Assembly: GCA_030583925.1 (NCBI GenBank)
Contig: CP129482.1
Coordinates: forward strand, 1,674,001-1,738,000
From: Anaerolineales bacterium
GTDB taxonomy: Bacteria; Chloroflexota; Anaerolineae; Anaerolineales; Villigracilaceae
Direction of reading: 5' to 3'
DNA: 64,000 nt
Shown here: positions 26,878-35,623 of the stretch, in pieces
Layout of the letters: every line of letters starts with the position of its first letter
Numbering within the stretch: position 1 is the stretch's first letter
Notes under the pieces: model-generated
What the model was told of the DNA's origin: nothing
Database searches by the model: none
Seen by the model: the letters and a program-made list of their open reading frames with translations, nothing else
Program-made: the position numbers and the translations under genes

Positions 26878-26883
26878 ATTATA
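26878..26883 (-). promoter_or_regulatory. -10 element deciding the start of the threonine dehydratase gene
   Basis: TATAAT on the minus strand, 7 nt before ATG 26870. It rules out the longer upstream starts if the promoter is real. Confidence 0.55.
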
Positions 26884-26902
26884 ATTCGAGCGCCTAAAAG
26901 AT

Positions 26903-26975
26903 CATCCACAGATTCAGCGGATTACACAGATTGAAAAAATCTGCGAAATCTACGCCATCTGCGGATGTAAAAATC
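26903..26975. repeat. CACAGATTCAGCGGATTACACAG-type repeat in a divergent promoter region
   Basis: CCACAGATTCAGCGGATTACACAGATTG is partly mirrored by AATCTGCGAAATC...CATCTGCGG. Similar wording occurs at 25578 and 61441. A repeat this close to the aminotransferase start makes promoter reading difficult. Confidence 0.45.
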
Positions 26976-26987
26976 CATGGAGATAAA

Positions 26988-28310
26988 ATGACCAGCTGGC
27001 TCGAAAAAGATAAAAAGCAATTGCATCCTGTGTATCATCCCAAATCGCACGCAAACGCGCTCGTCATCGAACGCGGTGAGGGCGTGTGGCTCTACACCGC
27101 CGACGGACAAAAGATCCTCGACGGTATGGCGGGACTGTGGAACGTCAACGCGGGCTATGGGCGTGAAGAACTCGCCCAAGCCGCCTACGATCAGATGAGG
27201 AATTTGGCGTTCACATCTAATTTTGCAGGCATGACAAATCTTCCATCCATTCAACTTGCCGACAAATTGGCAGGTTTTGCCTACGAAGGCTTGAACACGA
27301 CCTTCTTCACCTCCGGCGGCTCAGAATCGAACGACTCGGCATTCAAAACCGCGCGCTATTACTGGAAGCGCAAAGGCAAGCCGACAAAATACAAAGTTAT
27401 CGCGCGGAAAGGTTCGTATCATGGCGTGACCCTTGCCACAACATTCGCCACAGGGCTTGAAAAATATCAAACGATGTTCGGTCCCGCAATGGACGGATTC
27501 GTTCACATCCCCGCGCCGAATCCGTATCGCTTTGAAGGCGACTTGGAGTCAGGCGAGACCGTTGGTCAAGCGGCGGCGCGCGCGTTGGAAGAAGCGATCC
27601 TGCGCGAAGGCGCGGACACCGTCGCGGCGTTCATCGCTGAGCCGGTGATGGGTGTCGGCGGCGTGATCGTCCCGCCTGACGATTATTTCCCGCTTGTGCG
27701 CGAGATTTGTACCAAACACGAAGTGCTGTTCATCGCCGATGAAGTCATCACCGGCTTCGGTCGAACGGGGGAGTGGTTCGCGCTCAAGCATTGGAACGTA
27801 AAGCCGGATATCCTCTCGTTCGCCAAAGCCATCACAAGCGGATACGCCCAACTCGGCGGCATCCAACTTTCCGACGAAATCCGCGAGACGATGGAGTCTG
27901 CGGCGGAGTCGGAGGCATGGATGCACGGCTACACTTATTCGGGTCATGCCATGGCGTGCGCGGTCGGGTTGAAAAATATCGAATTGATGGAAAAAGAAAA
28001 TTACCCCGCGCGCGCCAAAGAACTCGGCAAGCGCTTGATGGAAGGGTTGAAATCCCTTGCAGAATTTGGCTTCGTCGGCAATGTGCGCGGTCTGGGTCTT
28101 GTCTGTGGCGTCGAAATCGTCTCGGACAAAAACGCAAAAACTGCCGATCCCGCGCTGGCGATGAAGATATTCAAAGCCGCTCAAGAACGCGGGCTGAGAA
28201 CTCGCCCGGTTGGAAATACGCTGGCGTTCGCGCCTCCGCTTGCCATCAATGAAGAAGAAATTGACGAGATCGTCAAGCGTCTCGGCGCGGCGATGGATTC
28301 GGTCGCATAG
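26988..28310 (+). CDS. Class III aminotransferase (aspartate aminotransferase family, omega-amino-acid type)
   Basis: A 440-residue PLP enzyme. It has the N-terminal HPVYHPKSHAN segment, the SGGSESNDSAFK phosphate-binding motif, the ADEVITGFGRTGEWF motif and the Schiff-base lysine in SFAKAITSGYAQLGG, plus HGYTYSGHAMACAVGLK. These match omega-amino-acid:pyruvate transaminases of class III, which move amino groups from beta-alanine, amines or diamines to pyruvate. ATG 26988 is chosen because GGAGAT is 5 nt upstream; a longer frame from 26931 runs through a repeat. It is divergent from the threonine dehydratase. Confidence 0.93.
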   Translation: MTSWLEKDKKQLHPVYHPKSHANALVIERGEGVWLYTADGQKILDGMAGLWNVNAGYGREELAQAAYDQMRNLAFTSNFAGMTNLPSIQLADKLAGFAYEGLNTTFFTSGGSESNDSAFKTARYYWKRKGKPTKYKVIARKGSYHGVTLATTFATGLEKYQTMFGPAMDGFVHIPAPNPYRFEGDLESGETVGQAAARALEEAILREGADTVAAFIAEPVMGVGGVIVPPDDYFPLVREICTKHEVLFIADEVITGFGRTGEWFALKHWNVKPDILSFAKAITSGYAQLGGIQLSDEIRETMESAAESEAWMHGYTYSGHAMACAVGLKNIELMEKENYPARAKELGKRLMEGLKSLAEFGFVGNVRGLGLVCGVEIVSDKNAKTADPALAMKIFKAAQERGLRTRPVGNTLAFAPPLAINEEEIDEIVKRLGAAMDSVA

Positions 28311-28519
28311 CGCGACCAGATTCCAGAATTGTCGAGTGTGTTGGTACGCCTGTCCTATTGGGCTATCATTTGAAATCAATGACAATATCGCTGGATAATT
28401 TTCCGGCAGGTATACTTCGCTGTGACGTTGCGCCTCATTTCGGACTTCTGGCTGATTCAACACCCCGAACGATTTCGCAACCGACAAGTTTCCGCCGCAA
28501 CCCTTTGGAGGAGTAAGTA

Positions 28520-28888
28520 ATGACCGATGCCCTGATCGTGGACGATAACCGGCAAACTGCCGACGCCTTGCACCAAATGTTGGAGGTGTTAGGCGTGAAA
28601 GCGCGCGTGGCGTACGGTTCCAGCGCGGCGATCGCGGTGCTGGGGAGCGGGTTTACGCCGAGCCTGATCTGTCTCGATATCAATATGCCCGGCGTGGACG
28701 GGATCGAGATCTTGTTGTATCTTCGGCGAGAACCGCGCTTAGTGCGTATTCCCGTTATCGTCATCACCTCCGACGACCAGCCGGAGACGCGGCGCAAAGT
28801 GATGAGCGGCGGAGCCACCGATTTGATAATTAAACCCGCTACAATTGATTCGTTGGAAACCGCGTTGAAGAAAGCCAAATTGTTGTAA
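28520..28888 (+). CDS. Stand-alone response regulator receiver domain
   Basis: A 122-residue CheY-like protein with acidic pocket D8/D9, phospho-acceptor D53 (LICLDINMPG), the switch Thr (VIVITSDD) and Lys (LIIKPATI). It has no output domain. No histidine kinase is nearby. A strong GGAGGAG ribosome-binding site precedes ATG 28520. Single-domain regulators usually act by protein contact. The ~200 bp before it show no gene or clear promoter. Confidence 0.93.
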   Translation: MTDALIVDDNRQTADALHQMLEVLGVKARVAYGSSAAIAVLGSGFTPSLICLDINMPGVDGIEILLYLRREPRLVRIPVIVITSDDQPETRRKVMSGGATDLIIKPATIDSLETALKKAKLL

Positions 28889-28920
28889 GCGGTTACAAAG
28901 ACCGAGTCTAACCTGTTGAG

Positions 28921-28950
28921 TCGCCACTTTGCCGGTGGCGATTTTAATTT
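28921..28950 (+). terminator. Terminator after the response regulator gene
   Basis: A 7-bp stem TCGCCAC/GTGGCGA, loop TTTGCCG, is followed by TTTTAATTTTG on the + strand. The remaining ~180 bp to the next gene show no gene; a TATAAT at 29102-29107 may drive the peroxiredoxin. Confidence 0.65.
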
Positions 28951-29129
28951 TGTCGCCGATCTCGCGAGCGGATAGAAGGGTGGGTTAGAGCATCCGATTG
29001 CCACAGCGCGCGCAGAGAACCTAGGATTTTTCTTTGAATCTCTGTGAACCCTGCGGCTAAGTCCACGCGATTAGCCACTCTTCCAATCTCTTGCATACGA
29101 GTATAATGGGCAAAAAATAGGATGCTTGT

Positions 29130-29597
29130 ATGCCGATCTCTGCTGGAATTCCCGCTCCCGATTTTGAATTGCTGGACGATACGAATACGCCGAGGAAATT
29201 ATCCGAATTTCGCGGCAGGAATATTGTGTTGTATTTCTACCCGAAGGACGATACGCCGGGTTGCACTAAGGAAGCGTGTAACTTCCGTGACGATTATTCC
29301 GGTTTTGAAAAGGCGGGAGTGGTTATTTTGGGCGTCAGCCCGGATAGCGTCGAATCTCATGTGAAATTCAGGAAGAAATTCCAACTGCCGTTCCCATTAT
29401 TGGCGGACGAGGGACATAAAGTTTGCGATTTGTATCAAGTGTGGGGACCGAAAACTTTCTTGGGCAAATCGTACGATGGCGTCTTGCGAACCACCTTCGT
29501 CATTGACGGGAACGGAACTGTTACGCGGGTGTTTGAAAACGTGCGACCTGCGCAGCATAGCGCCGAACTCCTTTCAGTGCTGGGAAGCGCTGAGTAG
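29130..29597 (+). CDS. bcp: Peroxiredoxin, BCP/PrxQ type
   Basis: A 155-residue thioredoxin-fold peroxidase that reduces hydroperoxides using thioredoxin. Peroxidatic C45 and resolving C50 are in FYPKDDTPGCTKEACNFRD, the standard five-residue spacing of atypical 2-Cys PrxQ/BCP. The full length is typical of the family, with no signal peptide. A TATAAT 22 nt upstream of ATG 29130 gives a short leader with a poor ribosome-binding site (AGGATG). Confidence 0.94.
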   Translation: MPISAGIPAPDFELLDDTNTPRKLSEFRGRNIVLYFYPKDDTPGCTKEACNFRDDYSGFEKAGVVILGVSPDSVESHVKFRKKFQLPFPLLADEGHKVCDLYQVWGPKTFLGKSYDGVLRTTFVIDGNGTVTRVFENVRPAQHSAELLSVLGSAE

Positions 29598-29773
29598 GCG
29601 AATCAACTTTCCCCGGCGCGCGAGGCGTTAAGTCCGCTTGGAGCGCGTCGGATTCGGCGCGCACGTCGTTTCGTCAGCTCTTGTGAAATATATGACAATG
29701 GAAAAAATATGATAAACTTAGGCGGCTCTGATTAGGGTTACCCCTCGTCAGATTTTTGTTTCAGGAGAAACGT

Positions 29774-30793
29774 ATGCGACAATTCATTGTTGTGGGTATT
29801 TTGGTTCTCGTTGTGGCGGCAGCTCTGTTCTTCGGGCTGGACGCTGCGCATGTGATGCCGGTGGAAGCCAGCGCACAAGCCGTTCCGATAGATTGGATGT
29901 GGCGTACGATGTTAATTGCCATGTCCTTTTTGTTTGCTCTCATCGTAGTGCCGATGGTTTATAGTTTGATCGTTTTCCGCCGCCGCAAAGGCGAAACGGG
30001 CGACGGTATGCACGTGGAGGGGAACAATCGGCTTGAGTTTTTGTGGACCGCTATTCCGCTATTCGTAGTGGTTGCGTTTTCGGTTATTGGCGGAAGAAAT
30101 CTAGCGGATACGATCCGCCGAGATCCGAATGCGATGGTTGTGAAAGTGACTGGCATTCAATGGTCGTGGAGGTTCGAGTATCCTGCCGATCCTGAAACCG
30201 GAGTGGTGGTGGTGTCGAACGAACTGCACATTCCTGTGAACCAAGAAGTGCTTTTACGAATGACTTCCTCAGATGTCATCCACTCGTTTTGGGTGCCGGA
30301 GTTCCGCGTCAAACAGGATTTGGTGCCGGGTCGCTTTACGGAGTTGACGATCACGCCGACTCTTGCCGGGAGTTATAAAGTCCGTTGCGCGGAGTTGTGC
30401 GGCACCGATCATGCCGGTATGGAGGAACCTGTCATTATTCAATCGCAGGAGGAATATGATATCTGGTTGGCAGGCGAATTGGAGAAGGCGAAACTTGCCG
30501 CCGCTTCACCGGAAGGGTTTGGCGAATTGCTCGTCCAGCAAAATGGTTGCAGTGCGTGTCACTCGATCACGGGAGCAACATTGGTAGGACCTAGCTGGCT
30601 AGGCTTGTTTGGTTCCCAGGTTGAACTTTCGGACGGCTCAACGGTCGTCGCGGATGACGCCTACATCACTGAATCGATCAGCAGACCGCAGGCAAAAATC
30701 GTAAAAGGGTTTGAAAATCAGCAGATGATCCAATATACATTCACGCCCGACGAACTCGCAGCGCTCGTCGCGTACATCAAAACGATCAGGTAG
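29774..30793 (+). CDS. coxB: Cytochrome c oxidase subunit II with fused cytochrome c domain (caa3 type)
   Basis: 339 residues: a signal/TM helix (1-25), a second TM helix (about 45-68) and, unusually, a third hydrophobic segment (about 88-106), then the CuA cupredoxin domain and a C-terminal cytochrome c. CuA ligands are H170, C205, E207, C209, H213 and M216. The haem motif is C259-SA-C262-H263 with M318 as a likely axial ligand. It receives electrons directly from cytochrome c or a quinol:cytochrome pathway and passes them to subunit I. The start is ATG 29774, with AGGAG 6 nt upstream; an earlier in-frame start lacks this. It is first in the cox operon. Confidence 0.95.
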   Translation: MRQFIVVGILVLVVAAALFFGLDAAHVMPVEASAQAVPIDWMWRTMLIAMSFLFALIVVPMVYSLIVFRRRKGETGDGMHVEGNNRLEFLWTAIPLFVVVAFSVIGGRNLADTIRRDPNAMVVKVTGIQWSWRFEYPADPETGVVVVSNELHIPVNQEVLLRMTSSDVIHSFWVPEFRVKQDLVPGRFTELTITPTLAGSYKVRCAELCGTDHAGMEEPVIIQSQEEYDIWLAGELEKAKLAAASPEGFGELLVQQNGCSACHSITGATLVGPSWLGLFGSQVELSDGSTVVADDAYITESISRPQAKIVKGFENQQMIQYTFTPDELAALVAYIKTIR

Positions 30794-30807
30794 GTCGCGG
30801 AGGATTC

Positions 30808-32859
30808 ATGAAAAATAATTCGTTGAGCAAAGCATTCCTGCTTCTCGTTGCGGCTGGCGCCCTCGGTTATGGAATTGGCTTGGGCCTTGACTTTGCAGTG
30901 ACGGGCGAGTTGAACTTCTCTGGTTCAGTTCCGTCTGCGTTTGCGTTGTTGTTTGGTTTTGCCGCTTTCTTCTTTGGCGTTTACGGTTATCGCGGCATTA
31001 CGCGCGGGTTGGTGTTTCAGATCGTTGGAACCGTCATTGGCGCGGCGATTGTGACCGCAATCCGCGCGCTGATGGGGCTGGAATCGCTCGGCGCTTTCCT
31101 GTTTACCGAGCCGGCTTGGGTGTTCGGCGCGCTCGTCGGCGTGATTTCGTTCCTCTTCGGCGTAGGCGTCATGACCGATTGGGTGAAGTGGGCGCGCGGC
31201 ATAGATACGCCCGACCATCACGAAGATGAACCGGGCTGGCAAAAATACTTTGGCGTATCGCTCGATCACAAAGTCATCGGTATTCAATATTCTGTGACCG
31301 CGTTGTTCCTCCTCGTGGTAGGCGGAACCTTTGCGTTGATCTTTCGCACAGAGCTTGCCGCCTCCGGGTTAGATTTCCTGACCCTGAAACTCGATGTCTT
31401 CAATCAAAACGGTCCGCAAATTTACAACACGCTCATGTCATTGCACGGCATGATTATGATCGTCTCGATCTTGCTTGGCATTTCGGGCATGATCAACTAC
31501 GTGGCGCCGCTTTTGCTCGGCGCGCATGACATGGCGTTCCCACGCATGAATGCCTTCGCTTATTGGGTGGCGGTTCCGGCGGCTGTTTTGTTGCTGTTAG
31601 CGCTCATCCTCGGCGGGTTCGATACCGGCTGGACGGGCTATCCTCCGCTTTCGGCGAAGGCTCCGCTGGGTGTGCAGATGTTCTTCCTTGGCGTGTTCGT
31701 TGCGGGTTGGTCGTCCATTTTGGGCGCGCTCAACCTGATCGCCACTGTTCTGCGCATGCGCGCCAAAGGCATGACGCCCATGCGCCTGCCGATCTTCGTG
31801 TGGGCTTCGCTGGCTACTTCCATCATTGCGTTGACCGCCACACAATTGATCGGTCTTTCCTTCCAATTGGTGATGTTCCAGCGGTTGCTGGGGATGGGCT
31901 TCTTCGATGTCGCGAAAGGCGGCAACCCGGTTCTCTTCCAACATTTATTTTGGTTCTACTCGCACCCGGCAGTGTACGTGTTCGTTCTCCCCGGCCTCGG
32001 CGTGATTTCAGAACTCTTGCCGGTCTTCGTCCGCAAGCCTTTGTTCGGGTATCGCTGGGTTGCTATGTCGTCGCTCGGGATCGCGCTGGTTGGCTTTGTC
32101 GTGTGGGCGCACCACATGTTCACTTCCGGCATGAACGAGTATCTGCGTGTGCCGTTCATGTATAGCACCATGCTGGTCGCCGTGCCAACGGGAGTGAAAT
32201 TTTTCTCGTGGGTAGCAACTATCTGGGGCGGTAAGATCGAGACGCCGACGCCGATGTTGTTCGTGCTTGGCGCGATCGTTGTCTTTTTGCTGGGCGGCGT
32301 GACCGGTCCTCCGAACGCGATGGTCGCGCTGGACCTCCACTTGCACGATACCTATTGGGTCGTCGGACACTTCCATGATACGATCTTCGGAGGCTTTGTC
32401 TTCCCGTTCTTTGCCGCCCTTTACTACTGGTTTCCCAAAGCGACGGGACGCCGCATGAACGAGTTCTGGGGCAAAGTACACTTCTGGCTGATGACTCCGT
32501 CGTTCCTCGCGCTGACCCTCGGCATGATGTTCATCGGTCTGCGCGGGATGCGCCGCCGTATTGTTGACTACGATCCGGCGCTGGGTTTCGATACCATGCA
32601 CCTCATTCTGACCATCTGTGGATACCTCATCGCGCTTTCGATCTTGATCTTCCTCATCAATTTCTTCCACAGCATCAAGCATGGCGAACCCGCTACCGGC
32701 AACGTGTGGAATTCGCGCTCGCCGGAATGGCTCGTCCCATCTCCGATGCCGGCGCACAACTACGAGACTCCCTTCGAGGTTGTCGGTGAACCGTACGATT
32801 ACGGTCTGCCCGGCTCGAAGTATGTCGAATTCGCGGCGAACAAAGCCGGGAAACATTAA
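30808..32859 (+). CDS. coxA: Cytochrome c oxidase subunit I, A2 type, with N-terminal membrane extension
   Basis: 683 residues. A ~130-residue N-terminal extension with about four hydrophobic segments precedes the 12-helix core beginning near VSLDHKVIGIQYS. Core ligands are visible: H of LHGMIMIV (low-spin haem), YSHPAVY (CuB His and cross-linked Tyr), HHMFTSGMN (CuB His pair) and DTYWVVGHFHDTIFGG (haem a/a3). The YSHPAV wording in place of GHPEV marks A2-type enzymes, which lack the D-channel glutamate. It reduces O2 to water and pumps protons. GGAGG precedes ATG 30808, 14 nt after coxB. Confidence 0.94.
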   Translation: MKNNSLSKAFLLLVAAGALGYGIGLGLDFAVTGELNFSGSVPSAFALLFGFAAFFFGVYGYRGITRGLVFQIVGTVIGAAIVTAIRALMGLESLGAFLFTEPAWVFGALVGVISFLFGVGVMTDWVKWARGIDTPDHHEDEPGWQKYFGVSLDHKVIGIQYSVTALFLLVVGGTFALIFRTELAASGLDFLTLKLDVFNQNGPQIYNTLMSLHGMIMIVSILLGISGMINYVAPLLLGAHDMAFPRMNAFAYWVAVPAAVLLLLALILGGFDTGWTGYPPLSAKAPLGVQMFFLGVFVAGWSSILGALNLIATVLRMRAKGMTPMRLPIFVWASLATSIIALTATQLIGLSFQLVMFQRLLGMGFFDVAKGGNPVLFQHLFWFYSHPAVYVFVLPGLGVISELLPVFVRKPLFGYRWVAMSSLGIALVGFVVWAHHMFTSGMNEYLRVPFMYSTMLVAVPTGVKFFSWVATIWGGKIETPTPMLFVLGAIVVFLLGGVTGPPNAMVALDLHLHDTYWVVGHFHDTIFGGFVFPFFAALYYWFPKATGRRMNEFWGKVHFWLMTPSFLALTLGMMFIGLRGMRRRIVDYDPALGFDTMHLILTICGYLIALSILIFLINFFHSIKHGEPATGNVWNSRSPEWLVPSPMPAHNYETPFEVVGEPYDYGLPGSKYVEFAANKAGKH

Positions 32860-32880
32860 TCAAAGGGCAGGTAGTCGTAC

Positions 32881-33696
32881 ATGACTCACAAACAAGATCA
32901 CCCCTCCATGCTTTCGCAAGGCGTTTATATCTTCGTGTACCTTGCGGCGCTGACCCTGCTTGAGTTCTTCGTCGCGGTGTCCTTCAACTCATTGCCAATT
33001 CTCATTGTGGTAGCGCTGATCAAAGCCGCGCTGGTGCTTTACTACTATATGCACGTCTACAAGTTGAACGAAGACCCGGATACGGTGCAAGACCACAATT
33101 CGTATGCATATAAAGCCGGGACGAACCGCGTCGGCTTGTGGCTGTTCCTGATATCCGACACGTTCGTCTTCGGCGGCTTGATGGTGATGCGTCTCAACTT
33201 GCTTGGGATGACCCGCCCGAATTTGAGCCAGTCTCTCGGCTTGTTCGTTACCGCTGTGCTACTCGTCTCCTCCTTCTTCATGAATCGCGGCGAAGTGCAT
33301 TTGCAGAACGGCAACCGCAAAGGCTTTTTGCAGAACACCATGATCACCTTTATTCTGGGACTCGCATTTCTTCTTGGCGTAGTGCTGATCGAGTGGCACA
33401 GCGCGCCCGGGCTTGCGGAATTTGTCCTTTCGATCTTCGGTGAACCCGCCGGGGCAGAGCCTCTAAAGCCTTCCTCCGGCGCGGCTGGGGCGGCATTCTT
33501 CATGATGACCGGAATGCATGCTTTCCACGTATTGACCGGCTTGATCTTCCTTGCCATCGTTTGGAATAACGGTAGAAAAGGTTTGTACGATGAGAAGCAG
33601 TATCCCGTCGAAGCCGCCGCGGTCTACTGGCACTTCGTGGACGTGGTCTGGATATTCTTCTACCCAGCGCTTTACCTGATGGGAACCGCGATCTAA
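32881..33696 (+). CDS. coxC: Fused cytochrome c oxidase subunit IV (CyoD-like) - subunit III
   Basis: 271 residues. Residues 1-65 look like the small prokaryotic subunit IV (LTLLEFFVAV...LIKAALVLYYYMHVYKL); residues ~82-271 are subunit III (WLFLISDTFVFGGL, TGMHAFHVLTGLIF, AVYWHFVDVVWIFFYPALY). The usual glutamate of the first subunit III motif is an aspartate (ISDTF). Subunit III stabilises the catalytic core. It is the last oxidase gene, followed by a strong terminator, with the assembly genes beyond. Confidence 0.88.
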   Translation: MTHKQDHPSMLSQGVYIFVYLAALTLLEFFVAVSFNSLPILIVVALIKAALVLYYYMHVYKLNEDPDTVQDHNSYAYKAGTNRVGLWLFLISDTFVFGGLMVMRLNLLGMTRPNLSQSLGLFVTAVLLVSSFFMNRGEVHLQNGNRKGFLQNTMITFILGLAFLLGVVLIEWHSAPGLAEFVLSIFGEPAGAEPLKPSSGAAGAAFFMMTGMHAFHVLTGLIFLAIVWNNGRKGLYDEKQYPVEAAAVYWHFVDVVWIFFYPALYLMGTAI

Positions 33697-33724
33697 CGCA
33701 GGTTGTTTGAAAAAAAACGAAACG

Positions 33725-33758
33725 ACGGGGCGACCGCAAATGGGTCGCCCCGTTTTCC
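33725..33758 (+). terminator. Rho-independent terminator after the oxidase subunits
   Basis: An 11-bp stem ACGGGGCGACC/GGTCGCCCCGT with a 7-nt loop and TTTTCCTT tail. It separates coxBAC from the assembly genes, so these must have reduced read-through or a separate promoter. Confidence 0.85.
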
Positions 33759-33782
33759 TTCTGATGAAATAGGAGTACGACT

Positions 33783-34391
33783 ATGGATCGAAAAACAATA
33801 ATCACCGGGGTGATTTCTTTTTTACTGATCGGCGCTCTGACTTTTGTGATGTATTTGTTCGCCAAGCCCAACGTTCCGCTTGGGACCACCTACGGAGAGC
33901 CATATCCGCCAGCAATGGATTTCACCCTCACCCGCGCGGACGGAAGCGTGTTCAACTTGAGCGATTATCGCGGAAGCCTTGTCCTGCTCTTTTTCGGTTA
34001 CACATCGTGTCCCGACGTCTGCCCCACCACACTTGCCGAATTAAATCTTGCCCTCGAAGGGCTTCGACCCGCAGATGCCGCCCAGATCACAGTTCTCTTT
34101 GTTACCGTTGACCCGGCGCGTGATACGCCCGAACGTGTCCAAACGTACGTGAATAATTTCAACTCGGACTTTATCGGCTTGAGCGGGACGGAGGAAGAAC
34201 TCACCCCCATCTGGAACGGTTATGGAATCTACCGCGCCATCCCAGAAACCGCCTCCTCTGCGGGATATTTGGTTGACCACACCGCCCGCGTCACCTTGAT
34301 TGATCGGCAGGGAAACCTGCGCGTCTCGTTTCCGTACGATGCCCCGGTCGCGGATATTGTCCACGATCTGAAGTTGATGTTGCGTGACTAA
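33783..34391 (+). CDS. SCO1/SenC copper chaperone
   Basis: 202 residues. An N-terminal membrane anchor (about 8-27) is followed by a thioredoxin-fold domain with the Cu-binding CPDVC (C76, C80) and H166 (YLVDHTARV). SCO proteins deliver copper to the CuA site of subunit II. Ribosome-binding site AGGAG precedes ATG 33783. It heads a compact operon in which neighbouring starts and stops overlap or nearly touch (SCO1, cupredoxin-like, SURF1, CtaA-CtaB, GT-C). Confidence 0.95.
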   Translation: MDRKTIITGVISFLLIGALTFVMYLFAKPNVPLGTTYGEPYPPAMDFTLTRADGSVFNLSDYRGSLVLLFFGYTSCPDVCPTTLAELNLALEGLRPADAAQITVLFVTVDPARDTPERVQTYVNNFNSDFIGLSGTEEELTPIWNGYGIYRAIPETASSAGYLVDHTARVTLIDRQGNLRVSFPYDAPVADIVHDLKLMLRD

Positions 34392-34392
34392 A

Positions 34393-34893
34393 ATGAATGC
34401 AAAAAGAACTTACGTCAAACGAGTTTTGATCTCGCTGCTGATCGGGTTGTTGTTCGGCGCCATTGTTACGGAAGTGCCGATCTTCCTGCTTTACAAGACC
34501 GCCCGCGCTCCGCAAGTGATAACATTGGTCATACCGAAAGGAACTGCGGAACAGATCGCGCGCGGCGAGCAACCGCCATCCATTCCCCAAAACATGACCT
34601 TCGTTGTCGGCGACACTTTGGTCGTGAAAAACGAAGACGTTGTGGATCATAAACTGGGTACGGTCTGGGCGCCGGCGGGTAGTTTGGCAAGTTTGTACCT
34701 CGGCGAAGCGGCAAACTTTGCCTACGACTGTTCATTTCAACCCGGCAATTACTTCGGCATGGATGTGCGTAAACCGCTGACGTGGCTTACGCATTTGGGA
34801 GGGATCGCTGGTCCCGGGTTATCGCTTGGCATTCTGCTCGCGCTGTACAGCCTGATCCTTCCTGTCGAGAAGAAAGAACATGCTCCTGCGTAA
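34393..34893 (+). CDS. Membrane-anchored cupredoxin-like protein in the oxidase assembly operon
   Basis: 166 residues. TM helix at about 11-33, a beta-rich middle domain (residues 66-126: FVVGDTLVVKNEDVVDHKLG...YDCSFQPGNYFGMDV) and a second TM helix (about 137-156). H86, C113 and M123 sit where cupredoxins place ligands, but the second His of the C-x-H-x-M loop is missing, so a full type 1 site is unlikely. It starts at ATG 34393, 1 nt after the SCO1 stop (the GTG at 34384 is inside SCO1). A role in CuA or haem-copper assembly is inferred from position. Confidence 0.7.
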   Translation: MNAKRTYVKRVLISLLIGLLFGAIVTEVPIFLLYKTARAPQVITLVIPKGTAEQIARGEQPPSIPQNMTFVVGDTLVVKNEDVVDHKLGTVWAPAGSLASLYLGEAANFAYDCSFQPGNYFGMDVRKPLTWLTHLGGIAGPGLSLGILLALYSLILPVEKKEHAPA

Positions 34894-35623
34894 AATGTTC
34901 AGCCGCAAGTGGGCGTTCTCGACATTATTGGTCATCGCTGGCACACTCGTTCTGATTCGCCTCGGCATTTGGCAGTTAGATCGTCTTGACACACGACGCG
35001 CGGACAATGCTCATTTCGTCGAAATGCAATCCATGTCTCCGCTTGACCTCAACAGCCAAGCGCCCGAAGGACTCGCCGAAACGGAATATCGCAGGGTGAA
35101 GGTTTCGGGAGAATACGATTTCGAGAATCAGATTGCCGTGCGGAATCAATATTACGAAGGACAACTTGGATACCATTTACTCACCCCGCTTCTTTTCGAC
35201 GGGACGGCTGTTCTCGTTGACCGCGGCTGGATCCCCGCCGACGGGAACGCCGCGCCGTCCGATTGGCGAAAGTATGACGAGGCGGAGCCGGTCAACGTTG
35301 AAGGTGTGATTCGGCTGGGGCAGGGCAAACCAGACTTCGGCGGAGTCGAAGATGCGCTGCCGGCGGACGGTTCAAGACTCGAAATTTGGAACAATGCCGA
35401 CGCGGCGCGAGTCGCCGAACAGTTGCCATATCCGCTTCTTCCAATTTATATCCAGCCTAATGCCGAGCCGGATGACGCGACGCCGCCCATCCCCTCCATC
35501 TCTGAATTTGATTTGACAGAAGGTCCTCATTTTGGGTATGCTGTGCAGTGGTTTACCTTCGCCGCGCTTTTGTTTTTCGGCTACCCTTATTTTTTGCGTA
35601 AACAGGATTTGCAAAACCAATGA
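34880..35623 (+). CDS. SURF1 family cytochrome oxidase assembly protein
   Basis: 247 residues with the SURF1 layout: N-terminal TM (about 9-28, ending LIRLGIWQLDRL), a large periplasmic domain (VKVSGEYDF, LLTPLLFDGTAVLVDRGWIP) and a C-terminal TM (about 218-236, GYAVQWFTFAALLFFGYPYF). SURF1 assists insertion of haem a into subunit I. It overlaps the previous gene by 14 bp and its TGA overlaps the ATG of the CtaA-CtaB gene. Confidence 0.93.
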   Translation: MLLRKMFSRKWAFSTLLVIAGTLVLIRLGIWQLDRLDTRRADNAHFVEMQSMSPLDLNSQAPEGLAETEYRRVKVSGEYDFENQIAVRNQYYEGQLGYHLLTPLLFDGTAVLVDRGWIPADGNAAPSDWRKYDEAEPVNVEGVIRLGQGKPDFGGVEDALPADGSRLEIWNNADAARVAEQLPYPLLPIYIQPNAEPDDATPPIPSISEFDLTEGPHFGYAVQWFTFAALLFFGYPYFLRKQDLQNQ

